Of a stretch of 5,288 bases of DNA, positions 1 through 5,288 are shown piece after piece. The number at the start of each line of letters is the position of its first letter. Positions within the stretch are counted from its first letter, which is position 1. Source of the stretch: Synergistaceae bacterium (GTDB taxonomy: Bacteria > Synergistota > Synergistia > Synergistales > Aminobacteriaceae); assembly GCA_031289165.1 (NCBI GenBank), contig JAITPZ010000234.1:1-5288 (forward strand), written 5' to 3'. The notes beneath the pieces were generated by a model that saw nothing but the letters and a program-made list of their open reading frames with translations, was not told where the DNA came from and made no database searches. A program made the position numbers and the translations under genes.

Positions 1-1
1 G

Positions 2-553
2 GGGGCCTACTATCACGATATCGGCAAACTTCGACGCCCCGGCTTTTTCGTCGAAAACCAGATGGGCGGGGAAAACATCCACGACACGATGTCTCCCACT
101 CTTTCGGCGCTGGCCATTATCGCGCACGTCAGGGAGGGCGTCGAGCTGGCGAACGAGTTCGGCCTCCCCAGGAAGGTGAAGCAGTTCATCACGGAGCATC
201 ACGGGACGACCTGCCTGAGCTACTTTTACAGGAAAGCGCGGGCGATGGGGGAAAAGGTGGAAAAGGAGCAGTTCTGCTATCCCGGACCCAAACCTCGGTC
301 GCGGGAGACGGCCCTTCTGATGCTGCTCGACTCCACGGAGGCCGCGATGAGGGCGGAGGGAAAGAACATCCAGACCGTCATGGACATTCGGGAGATCGTC
401 GAACGGGTGATCGCGCTCAAACTTTCGGAAGGGCAGCTCGCCGACGTGGATTTTACGTTCCGCGAGATGGATCGGATCCGGGAGGCGCTTCTCAAAGCCT
501 TTCAATCCATGTACCATACAAGAAAAGTCCGGGAAATAAAGGAAAAGGAATAG
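2..553 (+). CDS. pgpH: PgpH-type 7TM-HD c-di-AMP phosphodiesterase, C-terminal part (5' truncated by window edge)
   Basis: This is the C-terminal 183 residues of a membrane-anchored HD-domain phosphohydrolase (PgpH, YqfF in Bacillus), which hydrolyses cyclic di-AMP in the cytoplasm. The frame is open from base 2 and the first visible residues are the metal-binding HD motif: AYYHDIGKL with H5 and D6 of the fragment. It is followed by RRPGFFVENQ, a typical PgpH segment. Further metal or active-site residues are seen at H42 (IIAHV), the pair H66-H67 (EHHGTT) and D110 (LLDSTEAAMRA). YPGPKPRSRETA and a C-terminal MYHTRK segment also fit the family. The extracellular 7TM-HDED domain and membrane helices must lie left of the window, so an ATG at 62 is internal and not the start. 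The family usually has LAD where LLD is seen here. The next gene, ybeY, begins within about 25 bases, as in the standard phoH-pgpH-ybeY order. Family assignment is strong; the substrate is inferred from the family. Confidence 0.95.
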   Translation, partial: GAYYHDIGKLRRPGFFVENQMGGENIHDTMSPTLSALAIIAHVREGVELANEFGLPRKVKQFITEHHGTTCLSYFYRKARAMGEKVEKEQFCYPGPKPRSRETALLMLLDSTEAAMRAEGKNIQTVMDIREIVERVIALKLSEGQLADVDFTFREMDRIREALLKAFQSMYHTRKVREIKEKE

Positions 554-578
554 ACGTATTTTGGAAGGGGTAGGAGTA

Positions 579-1124
579 TTGAAGTTACTGCTGCATATCG
601 ACGCCTCGGAAGAAGGCGATCCCAAAAGTTGGCAGGATGTGCGGAAATTTTTAACGCCCGCCGCGGCGGAGGGGTTCTCGCGCGTTTTAGGGGAAGAACT
701 GTCGTCGTTGTATCCGGATATCGGCCGCTACGGCGAGGTTGAGGTTTCCGTCTCGTTTCTGAACGGCGCGGAAATGAGGGAGGTCAACAGGAACTACAGA
801 GGCGTGGACGAGGCGACGGACGTGCTGTCGTTCCCGCTGTGGGAGAGCGATGGGAAGTTCGCGCCCCTGGAGGAGATCCCGGAACTCCTGCCGCTCGGGG
901 ATATCCTCGTGTGCCCCGGAGAGGCGATTCGCCTGCACGGTGAGCTTTCCAGCCCCAGGACTCTGTGCCTGATGCTGGCTCATGGTTTTCTGCATCTCCT
1001 GGCCTGGGACCACGACACGCCGGAAGGGAAACGGGTGATGTGGGAGCGCCAGGACCGCATCCGGGACAGACTGACGGGAGTTCTGGCTCCTGATGATCGG
1101 AATTCGACGAAGGAGGGGCGATGA
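579..1124 (+). CDS. ybeY: Endoribonuclease YbeY (rRNA maturation factor)
   Basis: YbeY is a zinc-dependent single-strand endoribonuclease acting in 16S rRNA 3'-end maturation and 70S ribosome quality control. From the chosen start it has 181 residues, slightly long for the family. Seen in the sequence: N72-Y73-R74 followed by TDVLSFP at 80-86, LGDI at 106-109, and the zinc motif HGFLHLLAWDH with H135, H139 and H145 (H-x3-H-x5-H). The usual motif has Gly-Tyr where Ala-Trp (142-143) is found, a mild variant that keeps all three histidines. No ATG is available near the N-terminus. I prefer TTG at 579 because the purine-rich stretch GGAAGGGG (563-570) lies 8 bases upstream and the protein then begins MKLLLHID. 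TTG at 561 would add six residues and has only AAAGGAA about 10 bases upstream; it is possible. The stop overlaps the next start in ATGA (1121-1124), implying translational coupling. Functional pairing with Era, also in this operon, is well known. Confidence 0.95.
   Translation: MKLLLHIDASEEGDPKSWQDVRKFLTPAAAEGFSRVLGEELSSLYPDIGRYGEVEVSVSFLNGAEMREVNRNYRGVDEATDVLSFPLWESDGKFAPLEEIPELLPLGDILVCPGEAIRLHGELSSPRTLCLMLAHGFLHLLAWDHDTPEGKRVMWERQDRIRDRLTGVLAPDDRNSTKEGR
1111..1118 (+). promoter_or_regulatory. Strong Shine-Dalgarno site for the CorC-family gene
   Basis: AGGAGGGG lies inside the last codons of ybeY. Two ATG codons follow in the same frame, at 1121 and 1124. The spacing from AGGAGG is 4 bases to the first and 7 bases to the second, so the second ATG may be the one used in practice. 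The difference is a single methionine. This is the best ribosome binding site in the window. Confidence 0.7.
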
Positions 1125-2422
1125 TGTCCTCCGTGACCGAGACCGTGATACCTCTTCTGGAAAGCGTTTTCTGGCTGTTCATTCTGCTCGCCCTTTCGGC
1201 CTTCTGCAGCGCCTCCGAGACGGCCATAACGACCACGGGACGTGGAAAGTTCATGGCCCTGCAGGAAGCGCATCCCTTTTACAAATCGTTTTTTCAGTGG
1301 CTGATGGACGACGTTCAGAGCGTGCTGACCCTCTGCCTGATTTCCAACAACGTCGTCAACGTCGGAGCCAGCACCCTGGCGACAACCCTCGCACTGCATC
1401 TCTTCGGGCAGAGGGCGCTGGTTTGGGTCGTTCCCTTCATGACGATTCTGATCGTCGTTTTCGGTGAAATTCTGCCCAAGAGCGTCGCCATGATCCACTC
1501 CGAGCGTATTCTACTGGTCTGTACGCCCGTTTTGCGCGTCTGGGGTTTCGTGGCCTGGCCGTTTACGTGGCTGATGCAGACGGGGGCGCACCTGATCGGC
1601 TGGATTTTCCACATCGACCTGAGGCGCCAGAGCCCCTTCGTGACCCGCGAGGAAATCGAGCAGGTCGTCAATATCGGCGAGCAGAGCGGGGCGCTGGAGG
1701 CCGTGGAGCGGCGCATGATCCACGGGATCATCGACTTCGAAGACACGCGCGTGTACGAGATCATGGTCCCGAGGGTGGACATGGTGGCAATCGAGGCGAC
1801 GGACAGCGTCGGCGACGCGATGAAAGTGTTCATCGCGCACGGACATTCGCGCGTTCCCGTGTACGACGACAGCCCGGACAACATCGTGGGGATTCTCCAC
1901 GTCAAGGACACGCTGGAGCACCTGATCGCGTCCAGGCTCGATCAGCCTGTGAGTTCGCTGGTGCGCGAGCCGATGTTCATCCCCGAGAGCATTCGTACCG
2001 TGGAGCTGCTCGAGGCCATGCGGCGCGACCACGTTCACATCGCGATCGCGGTGGACGAGTACGGAGGGATTTCCGGCATCGTCACCATGGAGGACCTTCT
2101 GGAGGAAATCGTGGGCGAGATTCAGGACGAGTACGATCAGGAAACGCCCGGAGTCCTCGAGGAGGCGGACGGCACGTACCTCGTGCAGGGAAACGTGAGC
2201 CTCGAGGATCTGAGCGAGGCGCTGAACTGCACCTTCACGTCGGAGGACGCGGAGAGCATCGCGGGGCTGGTCCTGTCTCTCGCGGGCAAGTTCCCGGAGG
2301 ACAACGACAGCTTCGAGTACGGCGACTGGATCATCAGGGTGGTGGACCTCGAGGACCACCGTATAAAATTGCTTCGCCTCGCTCGGAAGGGCGAAGGACA
2401 CGACACGGGAGAAAATCGATGA
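1121..2422 (+). CDS. CNNM/DUF21-CBS-CBS-CorC_HlyC membrane protein (hemolysin/CorC family)
   Basis: This integral membrane protein has 433 residues, a normal full length for the family. Domains in order: a DUF21/CNNM transmembrane domain (about 10-200) with hydrophobic segments near 12-30, 66-95, 98-118 and 132-160, and the family motifs FCSASETA (28-35) and FGEILPKS (114-121); a CBS pair, the first about 215-270 beginning IMVPRVDMVAI and the second about 280-335 with AVDEYGGISGIVTMEDLLEEIVGE-type residues; then a CorC_HlyC domain (about 345-420). CBS pairs commonly bind adenine nucleotides, and CNNM/CorC relatives act in magnesium or sodium/magnesium transport; the ion here is inferred, not seen. 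The old label hemolysin comes from TlyC and should not be read as toxin activity. It overlaps ybeY at its start and cdd at its end by ATGA junctions, so it is embedded in the operon. In Bacillus this slot holds dgkA. The exact subfamily (for example YhdP, YtfL or CorC) cannot be fixed by eye, so no symbol is given. Confidence 0.94.
   Translation: MMSSVTETVIPLLESVFWLFILLALSAFCSASETAITTTGRGKFMALQEAHPFYKSFFQWLMDDVQSVLTLCLISNNVVNVGASTLATTLALHLFGQRALVWVVPFMTILIVVFGEILPKSVAMIHSERILLVCTPVLRVWGFVAWPFTWLMQTGAHLIGWIFHIDLRRQSPFVTREEIEQVVNIGEQSGALEAVERRMIHGIIDFEDTRVYEIMVPRVDMVAIEATDSVGDAMKVFIAHGHSRVPVYDDSPDNIVGILHVKDTLEHLIASRLDQPVSSLVREPMFIPESIRTVELLEAMRRDHVHIAIAVDEYGGISGIVTMEDLLEEIVGEIQDEYDQETPGVLEEADGTYLVQGNVSLEDLSEALNCTFTSEDAESIAGLVLSLAGKFPEDNDSFEYGDWIIRVVDLEDHRIKLLRLARKGEGHDTGENR
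2407..2411 (+). promoter_or_regulatory. Shine-Dalgarno site deciding the cdd start
   Basis: GGGAG lies 7 bases upstream of ATG 2419, within the last codons of the CorC-family gene. The cdd reading frame stays open for hundreds of bases upstream, so this site and the ATGA overlap are what fix the start at 2419. Confidence 0.6.
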
Positions 2423-2847
2423 CAGAATCCGACGAAATTAACTGGCCCTGGCCCATTTCTCCGAAGGAACTGCTGCAGCAGGCCAGGGTGGCGGCGGCGC
2501 GCGCATACGCGCCCTACTCCCGTTTCGTCGTGGGCGCGGCCCTTTTGTTGGCGGACGGCGACGTGATTTTGGGGTGCAACGTCGAAAACGCCTCCTACGG
2601 TATGACGATCTGCGCGGAGCGAAACGCCGTGGGGGGCATGGTCGCCAGGGGACGCCTCGACCCGGTGGCCATCGCCGTCGCGGGCGGCGACTCCGGTGAG
2701 CCCTGTCCGCCCTGCGGGGCCTGCCGGCAGGTTCTGGCGGAGTTCAACCCGGATATGATCGTGCTTCTGGAGTCCCCCCAAAGGATCATCGCTATGCGCG
2801 TCAAAGAGCTTTTGCCCCTCAGTTTTTCCCTGACGGGGAAAATTTAA
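2419..2847 (+). CDS. cdd: Cytidine deaminase
   Basis: Cytidine deaminase converts cytidine and deoxycytidine to uridine and deoxyuridine in pyrimidine salvage; it is a soluble cytoplasmic enzyme. The product has 142 residues, near the 130-140 typical of the short homotetrameric class. Motifs seen: PYSRFVVGAALL (32-43), NVENASYG (54-61) with substrate-binding N54 and E56, ICAERNA (64-70) with zinc ligand C65 and catalytic E67, and PCGACRQVLAEF (98-109) with zinc ligands C99 and C102. The C-terminus (ELLPLSFSLTGKI) matches the family's ELLP end. A roughly 10-residue N-terminal extension (TESDEINWPWP) precedes the usual first helix. The frame is open far upstream, but that part overlaps the CorC-family gene and is Arg/Gly/Pro-rich shadow. 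The start is supported by the ATGA overlap and GGGAG at 2407-2411. Cdd next to Era is conserved in many Gram-positive genomes. Confidence 0.96.
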   Translation: MTESDEINWPWPISPKELLQQARVAAARAYAPYSRFVVGAALLLADGDVILGCNVENASYGMTICAERNAVGGMVARGRLDPVAIAVAGGDSGEPCPPCGACRQVLAEFNPDMIVLLESPQRIIAMRVKELLPLSFSLTGKI

Positions 2848-2872
2848 GAGCCGGCGGGTTCCGGAAATCAGA

Positions 2873-3814
2873 ATGGAAAAAACGACGACGGACGCGTCCG
2901 CGGCGGAAAGCGGGAAGGCGCAGGAAAAGGCGCGCTGCGGCGTCGTCGCTCTCGTTGGGCGCCCGAACGTGGGCAAGTCGTCCCTCGTCAACGCCCTTTT
3001 GAAGAGCAGGGTGGCCATCGTCTCCCCGAAGCCGCAGACGACGCGCAACGCGATACGCTGTATCTACAACGACGACAGGGCACAGATCATTTTTACGGAC
3101 ACCCCGGGCATCCATATCCCCAAAAACAAGCTGGGACAGTTTCTCACGGACTCCGTATTCGACGCTCTGGAGGCGTCTGCCGTCGTTTGCTGGCTGGTCG
3201 AGGCCGCCGACCGGAAGGTCGGCCCCGAGGACAGGGAAGTTCTGACCGTACTCGCGGAGGTGGCTCGCCCCGTCGTTCTGGTCGTGAACAAGTGCGACGA
3301 GCACGACCCGGCGCGCGCCCTCGACCTGTACGGAGACACCCGCCCCTTCGCCTCGCGCATCGCCATATCTGCGCGGCGCGGGCGCAACGTCGCGGAGCTG
3401 ATCGACCTTCTGCTGCCCTTTTTGCCCGAGGGAGAGCCGTGGTACGATCCCGACATTCTCATGGACGGCACGGAGCGCTTTCTCGCGGCCGAAATCATTC
3501 GCGGGCAGCTTCTGACCCTTCTCCGGGACGAGGTTCCCCACTGCGTCGCCGTCGAGATCGACGAGTACAAAAGCCCGGAGGAGTACCCGGACCGCAAAAA
3601 ACTGTACATCCGGGCCTCCCTGATCGTGGAGACCGCCGGTCAGAAGGGGATACTCATAGGGGAGCGCGGCGTCATGCTCGGACGCATTGGCCGGGCCGCG
3701 CGGGTCGAGCTCGAAAGGACGACGGGGCACCCCGTGTATCTGGACCTCTGGGTCAGAGTGTCCCCGGGATGGCGACAGTCCAATCTGGTTCTGAGAAGGC
3801 TGGGGTACTCCTGA
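2873..3814 (+). CDS. era: GTPase Era
   Basis: Era is an essential GTPase that binds the 3' end of 16S rRNA and helps assemble the 30S subunit, cycling at the inner face of the membrane. The product has 313 residues, typical plus a polar N-terminal extension of about 22 residues. G motifs seen: G1 GRPNVGKS (29-36), G2 with PQTTRNAI (54-61), G3 DTPG (76-79), G4 NKCD (139-142) and G5 SA (166-167). The C-terminal KH domain (about 205-300) has LIGERGVMLGRIG around 261-273, matching its RNA-binding GxxG loop, and ends with LDLWVRVSPGWR. After the G2 threonines, IRCI replaces the more usual IRGI. It begins 25 bases after cdd and ends 31 bases before recO. The ribosome binding site is weak (GGAAAT at 2863-2868), and no better in-frame start is near; an internal start closer to the G domain is not excluded. 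Confidence 0.97.
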   Translation: MEKTTTDASAAESGKAQEKARCGVVALVGRPNVGKSSLVNALLKSRVAIVSPKPQTTRNAIRCIYNDDRAQIIFTDTPGIHIPKNKLGQFLTDSVFDALEASAVVCWLVEAADRKVGPEDREVLTVLAEVARPVVLVVNKCDEHDPARALDLYGDTRPFASRIAISARRGRNVAELIDLLLPFLPEGEPWYDPDILMDGTERFLAAEIIRGQLLTLLRDEVPHCVAVEIDEYKSPEEYPDRKKLYIRASLIVETAGQKGILIGERGVMLGRIGRAARVELERTTGHPVYLDLWVRVSPGWRQSNLVLRRLGYS

Positions 3815-3845
3815 GCCTGCGGGGATCGAAAAGAACACGGGCGTC

Positions 3846-4580
3846 ATGGAAAATATCCTGAGCGTTTTGGACCAGCAGGGGTTTGGGACCGCGCCGGGCG
3901 TGGTGCTTCATCGCCGTATAGCGGGGGAGGGGGATCTGCTTCTGACGCTTTTTTTAAAGGGCGTCGGGATGATTCGGGTCTCCGCGCGGGGGGCTGCCGG
4001 GGGAAAGGTGCGTTTCGGCGGCGGAACGGAACCTCTCGTGTGGGGAAATTTCGGCCTCTATCGGGGCAGAGGCGGAAGCTGCCACCTCAAAAGCGTGGAC
4101 GTCGCCGACGACTTCCTGACGTTGCGCGGACGCCCGGAACCCCTCTTCGCGGCCATCCGGTGGGCAAAACTCCTGATGCGCCATTTGATGGCGGAACACG
4201 CTGCGGACGACCTGCTGACGAGCCTCTATTGGGATATGAAGCTGCTGGACCGGGGGGACCATCCCGTTGACGTCGTGGAGTTTCATTTTTTGTGGCGCTG
4301 GCTGAAAAACTGGGGCCTGGCTCCGGACCTGACGGCCTGCGTCCGGTGCGGAGCGAGACTGACGGCGGCGCTCTGGACGGGCGACGGCCTTTACTGCGAG
4401 CCCTGCGCTCCCCCGGGCGAGGGCTGGGCGCTTTCCGATCGGGAGCTCCTGAACCTGCGCGCCGTCGCCGGATTGAAGGCCTCCGCGCCCGCCGCCTGGA
4501 ACGAGCGCTCCCTTTCACCCTCCGGCAATCTGTTCGCTACGGCGAAGAGACGCCTCGAAAGCCTCCTGATGGAGGTCTGA
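3846..4580 (+). CDS. recO: DNA repair protein RecO
   Basis: RecO works with RecR in the RecFOR pathway, displacing SSB and loading RecA on single-stranded DNA at gaps. The product has 244 residues, a normal length. The N-terminal OB-fold is recognised by GVVLHRRIAGEGDLLLTLF (18-36), corresponding to the family's AIVL...GExDxxLTLFT segment. The middle is helical (about 95-160). A zinc-finger is formed by C165 and C168 (CVRCGA) and C184 and C187 (CEPCA). The protein starts about 12 residues before the conserved block, acceptable for this family; GTG codons at residues 19-20 would cut into it and are rejected. The upstream ribosome binding site is poor (GGG at 3839-3841 or the purine run at 3827-3835). 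Overall similarity to RecO is lower than that of its neighbours to their families, as is usual for this fast-evolving protein, but position after era and the four cysteines make the call firm. It is the last gene of the operon visible. Confidence 0.93.
   Translation: MENILSVLDQQGFGTAPGVVLHRRIAGEGDLLLTLFLKGVGMIRVSARGAAGGKVRFGGGTEPLVWGNFGLYRGRGGSCHLKSVDVADDFLTLRGRPEPLFAAIRWAKLLMRHLMAEHAADDLLTSLYWDMKLLDRGDHPVDVVEFHFLWRWLKNWGLAPDLTACVRCGARLTAALWTGDGLYCEPCAPPGEGWALSDRELLNLRAVAGLKASAPAAWNERSLSPSGNLFATAKRRLESLLMEV
4562..4575 (+). other. Small hairpin at the 3' end of recO
   Basis: CCTCC-TGAT-GGAGG is a perfect 5-bp stem with a 4-base loop in the last codons of recO. The first T-run (CATTTTATATATTA, about 4584-4597) begins some ten bases after the stem, too far for a classical intrinsic terminator. 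It could aid 3'-end formation or be chance; I would not call it a terminator on this evidence. Confidence 0.3.
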
Positions 4581-4663
4581 CGGCATTTTATATATTATCC
4601 CATTATCATGGAGCCGCTGCTGCCCATGGCTTACGACCTCTCTGCAGACTCCGGGGGGAGGGG

Positions 4664-4707
4664 TGACATTTTCCCTGTCCCGTTATCCTATGACATTATC
4701 ACTGTCC
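4664..4707. repeat. Pair of 17-base direct repeats, possible mobile-element end
   Basis: TGACATTTTCCCTGTCC (4664-4680) and TGACATTATCACTGTCC (4691-4707) match at 15 of 17 positions and start 27 bases apart. Tandem repeats of the TGACATT-TC-CTG kind resemble the multiple terminal repeats of some IS21-family elements as I remember them; this is a recollection, not a search. No transposase fragment is recognised beside them. They could instead be binding sites for a regulator or a dispersed genomic repeat. Confidence 0.45.
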
Positions 4708-4716
4708 GGCGACAGT
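4701..4716. repeat. Perfect 6-bp inverted repeat (hairpin or operator-like dyad)
   Basis: ACTGTC-CGGC-GACAGT is a perfect 6-bp stem with a 4-base loop, overlapping the end of the second direct repeat. On neither strand is it followed by a T-run, so it is not a standard intrinsic terminator. It could stabilise the 3' end of a transcript, be a protein-binding dyad, or be part of an element terminus. Confidence 0.5.
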
Positions 4717-4783
4717 CTTGTGACTTGCCGCTTGACAAATGACCACATGAGAATGTTGGTTCTAGCCCGAATACGCCGCAAAT

Positions 4784-5287
4784 TTAAAACCTGACGCAGA
4801 GCATCGTCACGTCGTCCGAGGGGGCCACGTCGCCGACGAAATGCGTCACGTCCTCGAACACGTGTTCGACCAGCTTTCGAGGGTCGTCGCAGGTGCTCCC
4901 GAGAGCACGAACGAGGCGTTCCACGGAGTACATCCCGGCCTTCTCGTTCATGGCCTCCACAACTCCGTCCGTGTAGACGTAAAGCACACTGCCCGTAGGA
5001 ACGGAGGTCTCCAGCGCACTGTATCGTGCGTCCTCGAATCCCCCGAGGACGAGGTTGACCTCGCAGGGCAGGGGGCGGAAAACGCCGTCCTCGAGCCTGA
5101 TGCAGGGAAGTGGGTGTCCGGCGTTGATGTAGCGGAGGCGGCTGGTGGAGCTGTCGAAGATGCCGGCGAAGGCCGTCACGAAGTAACCCTCGCTGTTTCT
5201 TTCGCAGAGTCGGGCGTTGAGCATCGTGAAGACGCGTTCGATGTCGGGTTCGGCGCGGACGAGATTTTTCAGCGCCGAGCCTGCGAC
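4784..5287 (-). CDS. SpoIIE/PP2C-type serine phosphatase domain protein, C-terminal part (5' truncated by window edge)
   Basis: This is the last 167 residues of a PPM/SpoIIE-family phosphatase, which removes phosphate from serine or threonine on partners such as anti-sigma-factor antagonists. The frame stays open to the right edge, and the residues before the Met at 5224 (GSALKNLVRAEPDIERVFT) continue the domain, so that Met is internal. Motifs seen in the fragment: YFVTAFAGIFD (35-45), the signature YINAGHPLP (53-61), LVLGGF (79-84), YTDGVVEAMN (105-114) with metal-binding D107, and the C-terminal metal-binding DD pair at 158-159 (SDDVTMLCVRF). The N-terminal catalytic motif with the DVSGHG-type metal site, and any sensor domain (PAS, GAF, HAMP, response-regulator receiver), lie outside the window, so its signal input is unknown. 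The gene is convergent to the recO operon and not part of it. The name does not imply sporulation, since such phosphatases act in partner-switching in many non-spore-formers. Confidence 0.92.
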   Translation of the reverse strand, partial: VAGSALKNLVRAEPDIERVFTMLNARLCERNSEGYFVTAFAGIFDSSTSRLRYINAGHPLPCIRLEDGVFRPLPCEVNLVLGGFEDARYSALETSVPTGSVLYVYTDGVVEAMNEKAGMYSVERLVRALGSTCDDPRKLVEHVFEDVTHFVGDVAPSDDVTMLCVRF

Positions 5288-5288
5288 C

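Larger units (their letters stand above)
4581..4783. other. Convergent intergenic spacer with repeats, no gene recognised
   Basis: This spacer lies between recO and the convergent phosphatase gene. It begins AT-rich, with ATTATC at 4594-4599 and 4602-4607, then carries a G-rich run (4653-4663), two direct repeats, a dyad and a string of TGAC words at 4664, 4691, 4721, 4733 and 4740. No tRNA, clear intrinsic terminator or riboswitch is seen. A 44-codon open frame (4608-4742) has no ribosome binding site. A region that must end two convergent transcripts would be expected to hold terminators, but none of the stems is followed by a proper T-run. Confidence 0.6.

Noticed and set aside
1511..2401. 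Long open frame on the - strand across the CorC-family gene (296 codons), with another of 198 codons at 1315-1911.
   Set aside because: Antisense to a clear full-length gene; composition is that of a GC-rich shadow and no family motif is seen.
1567..2418. Upstream in-frame extension of cdd, which would give a 426-residue protein.
   Set aside because: The extra part overlaps the CorC-family gene, is Arg/Gly/Pro-rich, and the cytidine deaminase domain is complete from ATG 2419 with a good ribosome binding site.
2819..3847. 342-codon open frame on the - strand opposite era.
   Set aside because: Era on the + strand has all five G motifs and the KH domain; the antisense frame has no recognisable domain.
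4649..4660. CTCC-GGGG-GGAG stem as an intrinsic terminator after recO.
   Set aside because: Only a 4-bp stem in a G-rich run with no T-tract after it.
4608..4742. 44-codon + strand open frame in the spacer, starting at an ATG.
   Set aside because: No ribosome binding site, it runs through the direct repeats and dyad, and the peptide matches nothing I recognise.
4732..4760. TTGACA (4732-4737) as a -35 promoter box on the + strand.
   Set aside because: No acceptable -10 hexamer lies 16-18 bases downstream, and the only downstream gene is on the opposite strand.
1..5288. CRISPR array, tRNA, rRNA, or defence/toxin-antitoxin genes.
   Set aside because: No regularly spaced repeat array, no RNA-gene signature and no such protein family is visible; the window is housekeeping apart from the spacer at 4581-4783.

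Overview
The window holds one compact, co-directional housekeeping operon on the + strand (positions 1 to about 4580), a 203-base AT-richer spacer, and the 3' part of a convergent gene on the - strand. The DNA is GC-rich. The gene set (a 7TM-HD c-di-AMP hydrolase of the PgpH type, YbeY, a DUF21/CBS/CorC protein, cytidine deaminase, Era, RecO) points to a bacterium with a Firmicutes-like or Synergistota-like chromosome organisation. I favour an anaerobic Synergistota-type or deep Firmicutes-related lineage, but this rests on gene order and general sequence feel, not on a search.

Layout: (1) 2-553, C-terminal HD hydrolase part of pgpH, cut by the left edge. (2) 579-1124, ybeY rRNA-maturation endonuclease, with a TTG start. 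(3) 1121-2422, membrane-bound CNNM/CorC-type transporter or regulator, overlapping ybeY by ATGA. (4) 2419-2847, cytidine deaminase, overlapping the previous gene by ATGA. (5) 2873-3814, Era GTPase. (6) 3846-4580, RecO. (7) 4581-4783, non-coding spacer with two 17-base direct repeats, a perfect 6-bp dyad and several ATTATC motifs; it may be the relic of a mobile-element end. (8) 4784-5287, the C-terminal part of a SpoIIE/PP2C-type serine phosphatase on the - strand, cut by the right edge.

The operon joins second-messenger turnover (PgpH), 30S and 16S rRNA maturation (YbeY, Era), pyrimidine salvage (Cdd), a membrane ion-transport-type protein (CorC family) and recombinational repair (RecO). This is the familiar phoH-pgpH-ybeY-...-cdd-era-recO neighbourhood. 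The difference from Bacillus is that a CorC-type gene sits where dgkA usually lies. Tight spacing and stop/start overlaps imply one transcript with translational coupling. No promoter lies inside the operon that I can defend; it must start left of the window.

I see no clear previously undescribed system. The most unexplained stretch is the repeat-bearing spacer at 4581-4783.
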